Positions 54,038 to 62,617 of a stretch of 64,000 bases of DNA are shown one piece after another (the stretch's first letter is position 1; every line of letters starts with the position of its first letter). The stretch comes from Rhodococcus sp. ABRD24. Its GTDB lineage: Bacteria > Actinomycetota > Actinomycetes > Mycobacteriales > Mycobacteriaceae. The notes under the pieces were generated by a model. It was not told the origin of the DNA, did no database searches, and saw only the letters and a list, made by a program, of their open reading frames with translations. The DNA is taken from NCBI RefSeq assembly GCF_004328705.1, contig NZ_CP035319.1, positions 3,100,001 to 3,164,000 on the forward strand. Direction: 5' to 3'. The position numbers and the translations under genes are program-made.

Positions 54038-55044
54038 CCACTACCGCATTGCCGCCGGACCGAGAGTCCGAACGCCGGTTGCTACTCGACATGGTCCGGA
54101 TCCGCAGAATGGAGGAGAAGGCAGCGGAGCTCTACGGAGCCAGGAAGATTCGGGGGTTCCTCCACCTGTACGTCGGGGAGGAGGCCGTTGCCGTCGGCGC
54201 CCTGAGTGCGCTGCGTGACGAGGACGCCGTCGTCGCCACCTATCGCGAGCACGGTCACGCTCTCGTACGTGGGGTGTCGATGAACGCGATCATGGCCGAG
54301 ATGTTCGGCAAGCGGGAGGGCTGCTCGCATGGTCGCGGCGGCTCCATGCACTTGTTCGATGCCGCGACGCATTTCTACGGCGGCAACGCCATCGTGGCCG
54401 GAGGTCTGCCCGTTGCCGTCGGCTTGGCGCTCGCCGACCGGATGCAGGGCCGGAAGAGCGTGACCGCCTGCTTCTTCGGAGATGGTGCGGTGGCGGAGGG
54501 GGCATTTCACGAGTCGATGAATCTGGCTGCGCTGTGGCGACTTCCGGTCTTGTTCTGCTGCGAGAACAATCTCTATGCAATGGGTACGGCACTCGAACGG
54601 GCACAGTCCCAGACCGATCTGTGTGTCAAGGCCGCGTCCTTCAAAGTACCGACGCTCAAAGCGGACGGGATGGACGTACTGGCGACCCGCGCCGCCACCG
54701 AGACCGCGGCGGGCCATGTGCGTGAGGGACACGGCCCGTTCTTCGTCGAATACGCGACCTACCGTTTCCGCGCGCACTCGATGTTCGATCCGGAGCTCTA
54801 CCGAGACAAGACGGAAGTCGAGGAGTGGAAGAAGCGCGATCCCATCAAGGGCTATCGGGCACGGCTGGAGGACGCAGACTTGCTCTCGCACGAGGAGTTC
54901 GCGGCTGTTCAACGGTCGGCGGACGAAGAAGTCGCTGCAGCAGTCGATTTCGCAGAGTCCGGGACGCTCGAGAGTGTGGAAACACTGGACGAGGACGTGA
55001 TGACCCCGATGGAGGAAAGCCACCATGAGGCTTACTTACCGTGA
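54034..55044 (+). CDS. 2-oxoacid/acetoin dehydrogenase E1 alpha subunit
   Basis: A 336-residue thiamine-diphosphate E1 alpha subunit. Motifs: [54 protein letters not shown], and TPP/Mg motif [22 protein letters not shown] to CENN. The N-terminal [15 protein letters not shown] pattern is shared by acetoin and pyruvate dehydrogenases. It overlaps acs (ATGA) and E1 beta (20 bp). With the E1 beta and E2 genes it forms the decarboxylating component. No E3 (dihydrolipoyl dehydrogenase) gene lies in the window, so the housekeeping E3 is presumably used. Acetoin versus pyruvate or a branched 2-oxoacid remains open. Confidence 0.9.
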   Translation: MTTTALPPDRESERRLLLDMVRIRRMEEKAAELYGARKIRGFLHLYVGEEAVAVGALSALRDEDAVVATYREHGHALVRGVSMNAIMAEMFGKREGCSHGRGGSMHLFDAATHFYGGNAIVAGGLPVAVGLALADRMQGRKSVTACFFGDGAVAEGAFHESMNLAALWRLPVLFCCENNLYAMGTALERAQSQTDLCVKAASFKVPTLKADGMDVLATRAATETAAGHVREGHGPFFVEYATYRFRAHSMFDPELYRDKTEVEEWKKRDPIKGYRARLEDADLLSHEEFAAVQRSADEEVAAAVDFAESGTLESVETLDEDVMTPMEESHHEAYLP

Positions 55045-56011
55045 GGCTGTTCGGGAATCGATCCGCGACGCGATGCGGTCGGATCCGCGGGTGTTCCTGA
55101 TGGGCGAGGACGTGGCCCGCTACGGGGGAACCTATGCAGTGTCGACGGGTCTGCTGGACGAGTTCGGGCCGGAACGGGTCCGCGACACACCGCTATCCGA
55201 ACTGGGCTTCGTCGGCGTCGGAATCGGTGCGGCGCTGGGTGGAATGCGTCCCATCGTCGAAGTCATGACGGTGAACTTCAGCCTGCTTTCGCTCGACCAG
55301 ATCGTCAACACCGCGGCGGCGCTACGGCACATGTCCGGCGGTCAGTTCTCGGTGCCGTTGGTGGTCCGCATGGCCACCGGAGCAGGACGCCAGCTCGCCG
55401 CACAGCACTCGCACAGCCTCGAGTGCTGGTATGCGCACATCCCGGGGATCACCGTGCTGGCTCCGGCAACCGTCGAGGATGCACGCGGAATGCTCGCTCC
55501 TGCACTGAAAGATCCGGATCCGGTGGTCATCTTCGAACATGCCCAGCTCTACAACCGGTCCGAGGAGACGGGGGATGCGCCGGTGGACATTACGTCGGCC
55601 CGAATTCGCCGGGCCGGAGATGACGTCACACTGATCACGTACGGAGGCTCACTGCCCAAGACACTCGACGCCGCGCAGACGCTATCCGAGAAGGGCGTCA
55701 GCGCCGAGGTGGTGGATCTGCGGGTGCTGCGACCACTCGACACCGACGTGATCATGCAGTCGGTCCGCAAGACCCACCGAGCGCTGGTGGTCGACGAGGG
55801 GTGGCGCAGTGGGAGCCTCGCGGCGGAGGTGATGGCCCGCATTGTCGAGGAGGCGTTCTTCGATCTCGATGCGCCACCGGCCAGGGTGTGCAGCCGGGAG
55901 GTGCCCATGCCGTACGCCCGTCATCTCGAGGAGGCGACCCTTCCACAGCCGGACAAGATCGTCGCGGCGGTGGGCGCCCTCGTGGGTTCGCTTCGAGGGA
56001 GCACACTTTGA
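55025..56011 (+). CDS. 2-oxoacid/acetoin dehydrogenase E1 beta subunit
   Basis: A 328-residue transketolase-fold E1 beta subunit starting inside the E1 alpha gene. Motifs: [93 protein letters not shown] and [13 protein letters not shown]. It supplies the lipoyl-binding face of the active site and pairs with the alpha subunit as a heterotetramer. Its TGA stop overlaps the TTG start of E2. Compared with the fused E1 at 22.8 kb it is a separate, non-fused system with its own E2. Confidence 0.92.
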   Translation: MRLTYREAVRESIRDAMRSDPRVFLMGEDVARYGGTYAVSTGLLDEFGPERVRDTPLSELGFVGVGIGAALGGMRPIVEVMTVNFSLLSLDQIVNTAAALRHMSGGQFSVPLVVRMATGAGRQLAAQHSHSLECWYAHIPGITVLAPATVEDARGMLAPALKDPDPVVIFEHAQLYNRSEETGDAPVDITSARIRRAGDDVTLITYGGSLPKTLDAAQTLSEKGVSAEVVDLRVLRPLDTDVIMQSVRKTHRALVVDEGWRSGSLAAEVMARIVEEAFFDLDAPPARVCSREVPMPYARHLEEATLPQPDKIVAAVGALVGSLRGSTL

Positions 56012-57156
56012 TCGACTTCACATTGCCGTCACTCGGCGCCGACATGGACGAGGGTCGGCTCGACGAGTGGCTCGTAGCGCCGGGTGATGCCGTCGAACGC
56101 GGCCAGGTGGTTGCGGTCGTCGAGACCGCGAAAGCCGCAGTGGAAGTGGAATGCTGGCAGGAGGGCACCGTCCACCAACTGCTGGTGCCCGTGGGGGAGA
56201 CCGTCCCGGTGGGGCAGGTGATCGCGACGTTGCTCGAGCCCGGGGAGGAGCCACCCGCTGTCACACCCGGGCCGCGGACGCCACCCTCCAGCGAAGGACG
56301 CCGCCGCATCACTCCCGCGGCACGGCAGGCCGCCGCAGACCGTGGCATCGATCTCGGAGCGATCGCAGGAACGGGGCCCGACGGTGCCGTCACCCTCGAT
56401 GACGTCCGCGGAGCAACACCGGCGCCCGCTGCCGTGGGAGCAGTGGAACCGGCCCCGAGCGGCGGGGAACGGGAGCCTGGCGGTGTCGACCGCAGCACGG
56501 AGACCAGGCGAGCGATCGCCGCCGCGATGAGCCGGTCCAAACGGGAAATCCCGCATTACTACCTCACCCAGCCGGTTCCGCTCGAGGCCACGCTCGAGTG
56601 GCTGAATCGAGAGAATGCGAGTCGTCCGGTCACCGAGCGTCTGTTGCCGGTAGTACTCCAACTCAAGGCAGTGGCATTGGCTGCACACGAATACCCCGAC
56701 ATGAACGGATTCTGGTCGGACGGGTGCTTCCAGGCCGCGGAATCGGTCCATGTGGGCGTCGCGATCGCGCTCCGTCAGGGCGGGTTGGTTGCGCCGGCAC
56801 TTCACGACGTCGCGAGCAAGAGCCTCCAGCAGATCGGCTCCGACCTGTCGGATCTGGTGAGGCGAGTCCGGGTCGGCAGCATGCGGAGTTCCGAGATGTC
56901 GGATCCCACATTGACGGTCACCAGCCTCGGCGATGAAGGCGTCGAATCCGTGCTCGGTGTCATCTATCCACCGCAGGTGGCGCTGGTCGGATTCGGGAAG
57001 CCGATGGAGAGGGCGTGGGTCGACGACGGTCGGGTGCGCGCGGTGCCCACGCTCGTCGCCAGTCTCGCCGCGGATCACCGCGTGAGCGACGGTCGGCGGG
57101 GTGCGCTGTTCCTTGCGGCGATCGCCGATTTACTGCAGCACCCGGAACGGTTGTGA
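56008..57156 (+). CDS. 2-oxoacid/acetoin dehydrogenase E2 (dihydrolipoamide acyltransferase)
   Basis: TTG 56008 is the start (TTGA overlap with E1 beta), with GAGGGA 7 nt upstream; 382 residues. Residues 1-75 form one lipoyl domain with the lipoyl-lysine in [13 protein letters not shown] (not the usual DKA). The E1/E3-binding subunit domain follows ([35 protein letters not shown]), and from about 165 comes the acyltransferase domain with the catalytic histidine motif [12 protein letters not shown]. It transfers the acyl group to CoA. It completes the acs-E1-E1-E2 operon; the convergent P450 gene ends 90 bp later. Confidence 0.92.
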   Translation: MIDFTLPSLGADMDEGRLDEWLVAPGDAVERGQVVAVVETAKAAVEVECWQEGTVHQLLVPVGETVPVGQVIATLLEPGEEPPAVTPGPRTPPSSEGRRRITPAARQAAADRGIDLGAIAGTGPDGAVTLDDVRGATPAPAAVGAVEPAPSGGEREPGGVDRSTETRRAIAAAMSRSKREIPHYYLTQPVPLEATLEWLNRENASRPVTERLLPVVLQLKAVALAAHEYPDMNGFWSDGCFQAAESVHVGVAIALRQGGLVAPALHDVASKSLQQIGSDLSDLVRRVRVGSMRSSEMSDPTLTVTSLGDEGVESVLGVIYPPQVALVGFGKPMERAWVDDGRVRAVPTLVASLAADHRVSDGRRGALFLAAIADLLQHPERL

Positions 57157-57246
57157 CGAATGATCGTGGACGGCGGGTGGACAGACGAGGAATCCCGAGG
57201 GGCGGCCGCCTCCGATCAAGTACGTTCCGCCCCGCTGAAACCACGG

Positions 57247-58449
57247 CTATACGGGGACGACGCGAAGTGGGAGGGAAGACCAGCCGCGCAATGTATTGTG
57301 CAAGAAAGGTTGTGGTTCTCCAGTCAACTCTATCGACTTGACGCGCTTCACCAGCTCGGAGAATAGCACTTCCATTTCTAGGCGAGAGATCGGTTGTCCG
57401 ACGCATTGATGAATTCCCATACCAAACGTGAGGTGGCCTCCGCTGTCGCGCTCAACCAGATACTGGTCCGCGTCGGCTCCCCAACGTTGCTCGTCCCGGT
57501 TCGCAGCGCCGGGAAATACTATGAGCTTGCTTCCGGCTGGGAGATGGATCCCGTCTATATCAACGGCACGGCTGGTGGTTCGGAAGAATGACTGAAATGG
57601 GGCGTCGAATCGAAGCGCTTCGTCGATGCCGAAGCGAATCAACTTGGGGTCTGCCCGCAGGATCTCCCACTGGTCCGGGTTCGCGGCAAAACAGCGTACG
57701 GCGTTTCCGATGGAGATCACTGTTGTGTCGAGCCCGGCCGAGAGCAAGGCTCTCACCAGGATCGTAGCGTCCTCCCCCTCGATGAATCCAGCGTCGACAT
57801 GCTCCCAGATCTTGGCCCCTAGGCCATTCGGATCGAGGTTTTCGCGGGCGCAATTCTCCGTGACCCAATCCGTGGTGTGGGCGCCAGCGCGGGTGAACTG
57901 CTCGTATCGAGCATCCTCCGGTCCGAAATGGGCGAAGTTCATGGCGCCGTGCGCCAGCAGATTCTCCGCACGGCCTTGTCTCGGTATTCCTACCGCATCG
58001 CCGAAAACGCGGATCGGGAATAATTCCGAGAAGCCGCTGACGCCATCGAAATCACGCTCGTCAAGGATTCTGTCAACGAGGGAAGTTGCAAACTCTTGAA
58101 AATCTGTCCGGAGGGCGCGGAGGTTTCGTGGACTTATTACGTCGGACATGACCGTGCGTAATTGTGTGTGTATAGGGGGATCGACCTCGAGAATTCCAGG
58201 CTTTCGCCAAGGTGGCTCGTGGTGGAAGTTCCGTGGTCCGACGCCGGCGCCCGATACGAATGACTCGTGGTCGACGAGAATGTCCCTGACTGTGGTGAAA
58301 CGGGTGAAGGCAGGGGTGTTGTACTTTTCGAGCCAGACTGCGGGACCGGCAGCACGCATCTTTGTGAACAGGGGATAGGGGTCGGTCAGGTTTTCGTCCG
58401 AGTACGGATCGTCATCCAGCAATGGAATGCTATCGATCGTCAGCGGCAT
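57247..58449 (-). CDS. Cytochrome P450 (aromatic O-demethylase-like)
   Basis: ATG 58449 follows AGGAGG 4 nt upstream; 400 residues. P450 landmarks: I-helix LLSAGLDTTVISIG with the oxygen-activating Asp-Thr pair, K-helix EALRFDAPFQSFFRTTSR with the ExxR, and the haem loop FGMGIHQCVGQPISRLE with Cys349 as iron ligand. The overall layout resembles the CYP199 group, which oxidises para-substituted benzoates. The divergent gene encodes a VanB-type reductase instead of a ferredoxin, and an IclR regulator and an MFS aromatic-acid-type importer follow, so O-demethylation of a methoxylated aromatic acid is a reasonable guess. Substrate not proven. Confidence 0.87.
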   Translation of the reverse strand: MPLTIDSIPLLDDDPYSDENLTDPYPLFTKMRAAGPAVWLEKYNTPAFTRFTTVRDILVDHESFVSGAGVGPRNFHHEPPWRKPGILEVDPPIHTQLRTVMSDVISPRNLRALRTDFQEFATSLVDRILDERDFDGVSGFSELFPIRVFGDAVGIPRQGRAENLLAHGAMNFAHFGPEDARYEQFTRAGAHTTDWVTENCARENLDPNGLGAKIWEHVDAGFIEGEDATILVRALLSAGLDTTVISIGNAVRCFAANPDQWEILRADPKLIRFGIDEALRFDAPFQSFFRTTSRAVDIDGIHLPAGSKLIVFPGAANRDEQRWGADADQYLVERDSGGHLTFGMGIHQCVGQPISRLEMEVLFSELVKRVKSIELTGEPQPFLHNTLRGWSSLPLRVVPV

Positions 58450-58531
58450 GTCGCCTCCTGTTCTTTGTGGGTGTCCATGCACGCTAGGCGGGTCGGGTCG
58501 GTATCTCAACGAGGATTCTTACCCGGTGATA

Positions 58532-58549
58532 ATCGCGATTGAAATCGCC
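58532..58549. promoter_or_regulatory. Palindrome between P450 and reductase genes
   Basis: AATCGCGATT (58532-58541) is a perfect 10-bp palindrome that overlaps GCGATT-GA-AATCGC (58536-58549). It lies in the 117-bp divergent promoter region, 18 bp before the reductase start. It is a candidate operator for the IclR regulator at 59772-60521. Confidence 0.45.
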
Positions 58550-58566
58550 CCGCAAAGTTCGGGACG

Positions 58567-59610
58567 ATGGCCGGCATGAAGCATTCTGCAGTTCCTGTCG
58601 ACGATTCATCAGTAACTCACGTGAGCGCCGAATCCGCGATTCGACGCGCATCAGCGCCGGCCGGTACCGAGACGCTGACGATGCGTATCGTTTCGATGGA
58701 AATTGTCGCGGAACGCATCATTTCCATCGAACTCGAGCCGCGATGCGGATTGAATTTTCCCGCGTGGGCGCCCGGTTCGCACGTGGAGGTGTTTCTCGGA
58801 GAAGGGATCGTCCGCCAGTACTCGCTGTCCCATTCGCCTTTGTCGTCGCGTTGCAGGCTTGGTGTACTGGAGGCTGTCGATGGCCGGGGAGGGAGTTTCA
58901 TTGTCCACCATGAATTGTGTGTCGGTGATGACCTGGTTGTTTCTACCCCTAGAAACAACTTCCCTTTCCAACCTGATGGCAGACATATCATCTTCGTTGC
59001 GGGCGGTATCGGAATCACTCCGCTATTGTCGATGATCGATCAAGCTGCAACGGATGGTCTTGAATGGACCTTGCTGTATCTCACCCGGAACCCAGAGTCA
59101 ACTGCATTCGCGGACGAGCTTGCTGTGTACGGGAGCAATGTCCGACACCACTATGACAGTGTCGATGGCATTCTCGACCTGGTCGCGGAACTCGACGCTC
59201 GCGGAGGTGCAACGGCCGACATCTACGCCTGTGGACCGGCGGGCCTACTGGATTCCCTCGAGGGCTATCGTGCCGATCGTCCGCAGTGCCGTCTGACGAT
59301 CGAGCGGTTCGCGTCGGCAGGATCGGTGGAGTCATCTCCGGAGGACCGCGCTTTCACCGTCGAGCTTCTGGATGGCACCGAAGTGGCCGTGGGCTCGACG
59401 GAGACAATCCTGGATGCACTTCAGCGGTCAGGTGTGCGAGTCCTCAGTTCATGTCACTCCGGCATATGCGGGACGTGTGAGACGAGGGTTCTGGACGGAA
59501 TTCCCGATCATCGTGACCACATTCTGGGCCCGGATGAGCGCGACGGTGCCGAGATCATCTTTCCATGTGTTTCCAGGTGTCGAGGCAGCCGACTGAAGCT
59601 CGACCTCTGA
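58567..59610 (+). CDS. VanB-type oxidoreductase (FNR domain plus C-terminal 2Fe-2S)
   Basis: A 347-residue flavin and iron-sulfur reductase with start ATG 58567 (ATG 58576 is an alternative). Residues about 35-240 form a ferredoxin-NADP reductase fold: the flavin motif RQYSLSHSPLS, GRGGSFIVHH, NAD-binding IIFVAGGIGITPLLSMI and ADIYACGPAGLLDSLEG. The C-terminus is a plant-type [2Fe-2S] domain with SSCHSGICGTC and a distant FPCVSRC. The order FNR then 2Fe-2S is that of VanB and phthalate dioxygenase reductases. Divergent from the P450 gene it should be its electron donor, a partnership usually filled by separate ferredoxins. The first 35 residues are low complexity. Confidence 0.87.
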   Translation: MAGMKHSAVPVDDSSVTHVSAESAIRRASAPAGTETLTMRIVSMEIVAERIISIELEPRCGLNFPAWAPGSHVEVFLGEGIVRQYSLSHSPLSSRCRLGVLEAVDGRGGSFIVHHELCVGDDLVVSTPRNNFPFQPDGRHIIFVAGGIGITPLLSMIDQAATDGLEWTLLYLTRNPESTAFADELAVYGSNVRHHYDSVDGILDLVAELDARGGATADIYACGPAGLLDSLEGYRADRPQCRLTIERFASAGSVESSPEDRAFTVELLDGTEVAVGSTETILDALQRSGVRVLSSCHSGICGTCETRVLDGIPDHRDHILGPDERDGAEIIFPCVSRCRGSRLKLDL

Positions 59611-59771
59611 CGGTCGACAGGGATCCACTGCTGTTCGCTTTCGGTCGACACCCAACTGTGCCCGCCCGCACAGAGCGGCTCGATCGTGCTTTCCCGGTGC
59701 GCCGCACGCCGGATCGGCACCGCATCTTTCGCCCCGGACATGCGGCCGGTACCCCGCGGCCGCCGGCACGG

Positions 59772-60521
59772 CTACTCGACGAGAACGTCGCCGAGACTGT
59801 CCGCGGCATCACGCAACAAGGAGAGGGAACGGCGTAACCAGCGATCCGACGAGCACCGTTCGGACGGGCCCGCGAGCGTCAGGGAACAGGCGATCTCGCC
59901 ACCTGCGAAGACTGGAACAGAGATGGCGACCGCTCCGGTGCGGAACTCTCCCCGAGAGACGGTGAATCCGTTTCGCCGCGTAGTTTCTATGAGCTGGGTG
60001 AGCTGTTCGGCGCTCGGGGTGTTCGCCGTGTGAGGTGCCATTCTGGCCAGCACGATATCGAGTATCGGTCTCGGGGCGAAGGCGAGGAGTATTCGTTGGC
60101 CGGCCCCAGCGTTGAGGGGCAGCAACTCATTGACCCGAAACTCGTGACGATGAGGGTTTGGCGAGGCGACCTGCCTCAGGCAGATTCCCTGTGATCCGGC
60201 GCGAATGGCTAGCACCGATGTTTCTGACGTCTGATCGGTTAGATGTCGAAGGCGCTCTGTCCCCGCCGTCACCAGTCTGGTGTTGATGAGGTGATGCCCT
60301 GCAATATCCATCAGGCGCCAACCGGGTATGTAGGTGCCCCGTGACTCCTCGATTAGAGCGCGGTCGCGAAGCGAGCGGATATATCTATATACCGTGCTTT
60401 GTGGAATTCCTAGCTCCTCCGCGATTTCAGCTACGGTGGTCTGCCCATGCTGCGCGATCGAAATCAGGACATCCAAACCGCGCGCGAACGAGTTCTGTTG
60501 CTTGCCGTGCTGATTCTCCAT
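59772..60521 (-). CDS. IclR family transcriptional regulator
   Basis: A 249-residue IclR protein: winged helix SFARGLDVLISIAQHGQTTVAEIAEELGIPQSTVYRYIRSLRDRALI, then the effector domain (HHLINTRLVTAGTERLRHLTDQTSETSVLAIRAG, LPLNAGAGQRILLAFAP, GFTVSRGEFRTGAVAISVPVF). The sequence RGEFRTGAVAISVPV is the ligand-site strand of the family. It lies between the P450/reductase pair and the MFS gene, and is the likely regulator of both, by repression or activation with an aromatic acid as effector. It is convergent with the reductase (161-bp gap, no gene seen) and divergent from the MFS gene. Confidence 0.9.
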   Translation of the reverse strand: MENQHGKQQNSFARGLDVLISIAQHGQTTVAEIAEELGIPQSTVYRYIRSLRDRALIEESRGTYIPGWRLMDIAGHHLINTRLVTAGTERLRHLTDQTSETSVLAIRAGSQGICLRQVASPNPHRHEFRVNELLPLNAGAGQRILLAFAPRPILDIVLARMAPHTANTPSAEQLTQLIETTRRNGFTVSRGEFRTGAVAISVPVFAGGEIACSLTLAGPSERCSSDRWLRRSLSLLRDAADSLGDVLVE

Positions 60522-60821
60522 TTGTTCATCCTAATTTTCCGATGGAACTGGCGATTGTCTACTGGAGTTGTTTTTGCCATGCCAGGGACAGCGAACTCCG
60601 AACTTGTGTCCGGTCGTGTCGTCCTCGGATTTGGGAGACCCAGCGGATCGGGGCGTACGGTTTCTTCGAAGGGTGACGATTTCGGCGGTTGGACCAGCGC
60701 CTCTCTCACCCTGTGGCAATCGCCGTTGGTTCTCCTGCGCTACAGGAATATACATACGAACCTGTGACTTGCACCATAGTTCACTGCTCCCTGAGTGAAA
60801 AAAACAGTGAGGAGATACTTG
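60522..60821. other. Divergent IclR / MFS intergenic region
   Basis: 300 bp without a gene. It contains the promoters of the IclR and MFS genes. GGCGATT (60548-60554) and CAATCGCC (60717-60724) are loosely related to the AATCGC palindrome of the P450/reductase promoter, but no strong palindrome is visible. Confidence 0.5.
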
Positions 60822-62120
60822 ATGGACCCTTCCCCGCTCGCCAGTAGACGTTGGGGCTACCTGATCCCTGTCGTCATGGTGATGTACCTTCTGGCCTACC
60901 TGGATCGCGGCAATGTCGCACTCATTCTCCCGTTCATCGGTGACGACCTGCATCTATCCAGTTCCGCCAAGGGAATGATCTCCGGATCGTTCTTTATCGG
61001 ATACCTCGTTCTGCAGGTCCCGTCAGTACTGATGGCCCGCCGCTGGGGTGCGCGGCCTGTCGTCGCAGTGCTGCTCGTCGCGTGGTCGTTGGCGGCAATC
61101 GCATGCGGGTTCGTGCAGAACCAAGAGCAGTTGTACGCGGCTCGATTCGCGCTCGGCGTTTTCGAGGGGGGCGTGCTTCCGGTAATTGTCCTGTTGCTGT
61201 CGAGGTGGTTTATCGACAGCGAGCGCAGTCGTGCCAATACGCTGTTCCTCACTTGCATCCCGCTGTCCGCGGTCCTGGCCTCCCCGTTCACCGGCTGGCT
61301 GCTCACAATTACGCATTGGCGAACGGTCTTCATCATTGAGGGAGTCATTCCCCTGCTGTGGTTGATCCCGTGGCTTCTGATCGTTCGTGAACGGCCGGTG
61401 GAGGCGCGGTGGCTGCCCATCGGCGAGAGCACTCAGGTGCAGTCGAAGATCGACGAGGAGCAACGTGAGAGAGCGTCGAAGTCCATGGTCGGTAACAGCA
61501 GCTATCGCGAAGTGTTGCGGAGTCGCACGGTCTGGCAATTGATTGCTGCTTATTTTCTGTGGTTCGGCGGGGCGTACGGCGTAGTCCTGTGGTTGCCCAC
61601 TGTGATCAAGAATGCGTTGCCGAGCAGTTCTGCCCTGCACATCGGACTCCTCAGCGCGGTCCCCTATGTCGCCGCTTTGGCGGGGATGCTGATAGCAAGT
61701 CGCTACACCCACTCGCGGGGATCGGTGCGGCTATGGATCGTCGCTCCCCTGGCCGCCGCTGGGCTGGCGACCATCGCCGGCCAAGCCACATCCAATGTGG
61801 TGATTCAACTCGGGCTTCTGTGTGTGGTCGCAACGGGAAGCTATCTTTCATTGGGAACCTATTTGGCGGTGCCCAGTCTGATGTTCCCCGATTCTTTTGC
61901 GGGTATCACTGTTGCGGCGATGACCACGTTCGGCAGTATCGGCGGATTTGCGGGTCCCTTTGCAGTCGGTTGGCTGTCGGATGTGAGTGGATCTACCGTG
62001 GTCGGATTCTTGGTACTCGGCGGCAGCTTCGTCGTTGCCGCTGTCATAGCCGCGGTCACCATCCCACGAGGGCTGTCGACGAATCCCACCCCGTCGCGAG
62101 AGCTAGGGCGAGTCTCCTAG
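60822..62120 (+). CDS. MFS transporter, anion:cation symporter-like
   Basis: ATG 60822 lies 7 nt after GAGGAG; 432 residues with twelve predicted membrane segments. Family markers: YLLAYLDRGNVALILPFIGDDLHLSSSAKGMISGSFFIGYLVLQVPS with the helix 1-2 loop motif, ALGVFEGGVLPVIVLLLSRWF, and a central cytoplasmic loop (ERPVEARWLPIGESTQVQSKIDEEQRERASK). This is the pattern of the ACS family (phthalate, 4-hydroxyphenylacetate, other organic anions). Placed next to an IclR regulator and the P450/reductase pair it probably imports the aromatic acid substrate. It is likely controlled by the divergent IclR protein. Confidence 0.87.
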   Translation: MDPSPLASRRWGYLIPVVMVMYLLAYLDRGNVALILPFIGDDLHLSSSAKGMISGSFFIGYLVLQVPSVLMARRWGARPVVAVLLVAWSLAAIACGFVQNQEQLYAARFALGVFEGGVLPVIVLLLSRWFIDSERSRANTLFLTCIPLSAVLASPFTGWLLTITHWRTVFIIEGVIPLLWLIPWLLIVRERPVEARWLPIGESTQVQSKIDEEQRERASKSMVGNSSYREVLRSRTVWQLIAAYFLWFGGAYGVVLWLPTVIKNALPSSSALHIGLLSAVPYVAALAGMLIASRYTHSRGSVRLWIVAPLAAAGLATIAGQATSNVVIQLGLLCVVATGSYLSLGTYLAVPSLMFPDSFAGITVAAMTTFGSIGGFAGPFAVGWLSDVSGSTVVGFLVLGGSFVVAAVIAAVTIPRGLSTNPTPSRELGRVS

Positions 62121-62331
62121 CTTCGGGAGGCGCTCGAGCTGCGTATGGATCGCCGGAAGATCCACGCCTGCAAGGTAGGTCGGGATGAGCTGGGCCTAGG
62201 AAAGTGTCCAATGATCATGCCCGGCGTTGTTCAGCAGGCATCGTCAGTCGACCGAGTAGCGGGCACGGGCGGGCCCGCGGTTGGCGTTCGGTCGACCCTC
62301 GGCGGAAGGATTTGCCGCGTATGATCAGCAG

Positions 62332-62592
62332 ATGCACTCTGGTGCGCAGGCAGACAAGATTCGAGAGATCGTTGTCGAGGCTCTCGGAACAGTCGCGCCG
62401 GAGGTGGATTCCGAACTGCTGGTGCCGGATCAGCCGCTTCGCGATCAGGTCGACCTCGACTCGATGGACTGGTTGAACTTTCTGGTGGGTTTGCGCGCGG
62501 CGCTGGGGGTGGACGTGCCGGAATCCGATTACCCCCGTTTGGTGACGCTGGACGATCTGGTTTCCTATTTGCAGGACAAGCAGACTCGGTGA
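62332..62592 (+). CDS. Acyl carrier protein
   Basis: ATG 62332 (MHSGAQADKIREIVVEALGTVAPEVD) gives 86 residues; the ribosome-binding site is weak, so a start slightly upstream is possible. The four-helix carrier fold is clear, with the phosphopantetheine serine in DQVDLDSMDWLNFLVGL (DSM instead of the common DSL). The C-terminus is acidic (VDVPESDYPRLVTLDDLVSYLQ). It lies alone between an MFS importer gene and a site-2 protease, without ketosynthase or ligase next to it. It could serve a dedicated fatty acid, polyketide or lipid pathway encoded elsewhere. It is not the housekeeping AcpM by context. Confidence 0.83.
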   Translation: MHSGAQADKIREIVVEALGTVAPEVDSELLVPDQPLRDQVDLDSMDWLNFLVGLRAALGVDVPESDYPRLVTLDDLVSYLQDKQTR

Positions 62593-62617
62593 CAGCGAGT
62601 GGAGTGATGGCCTGACG

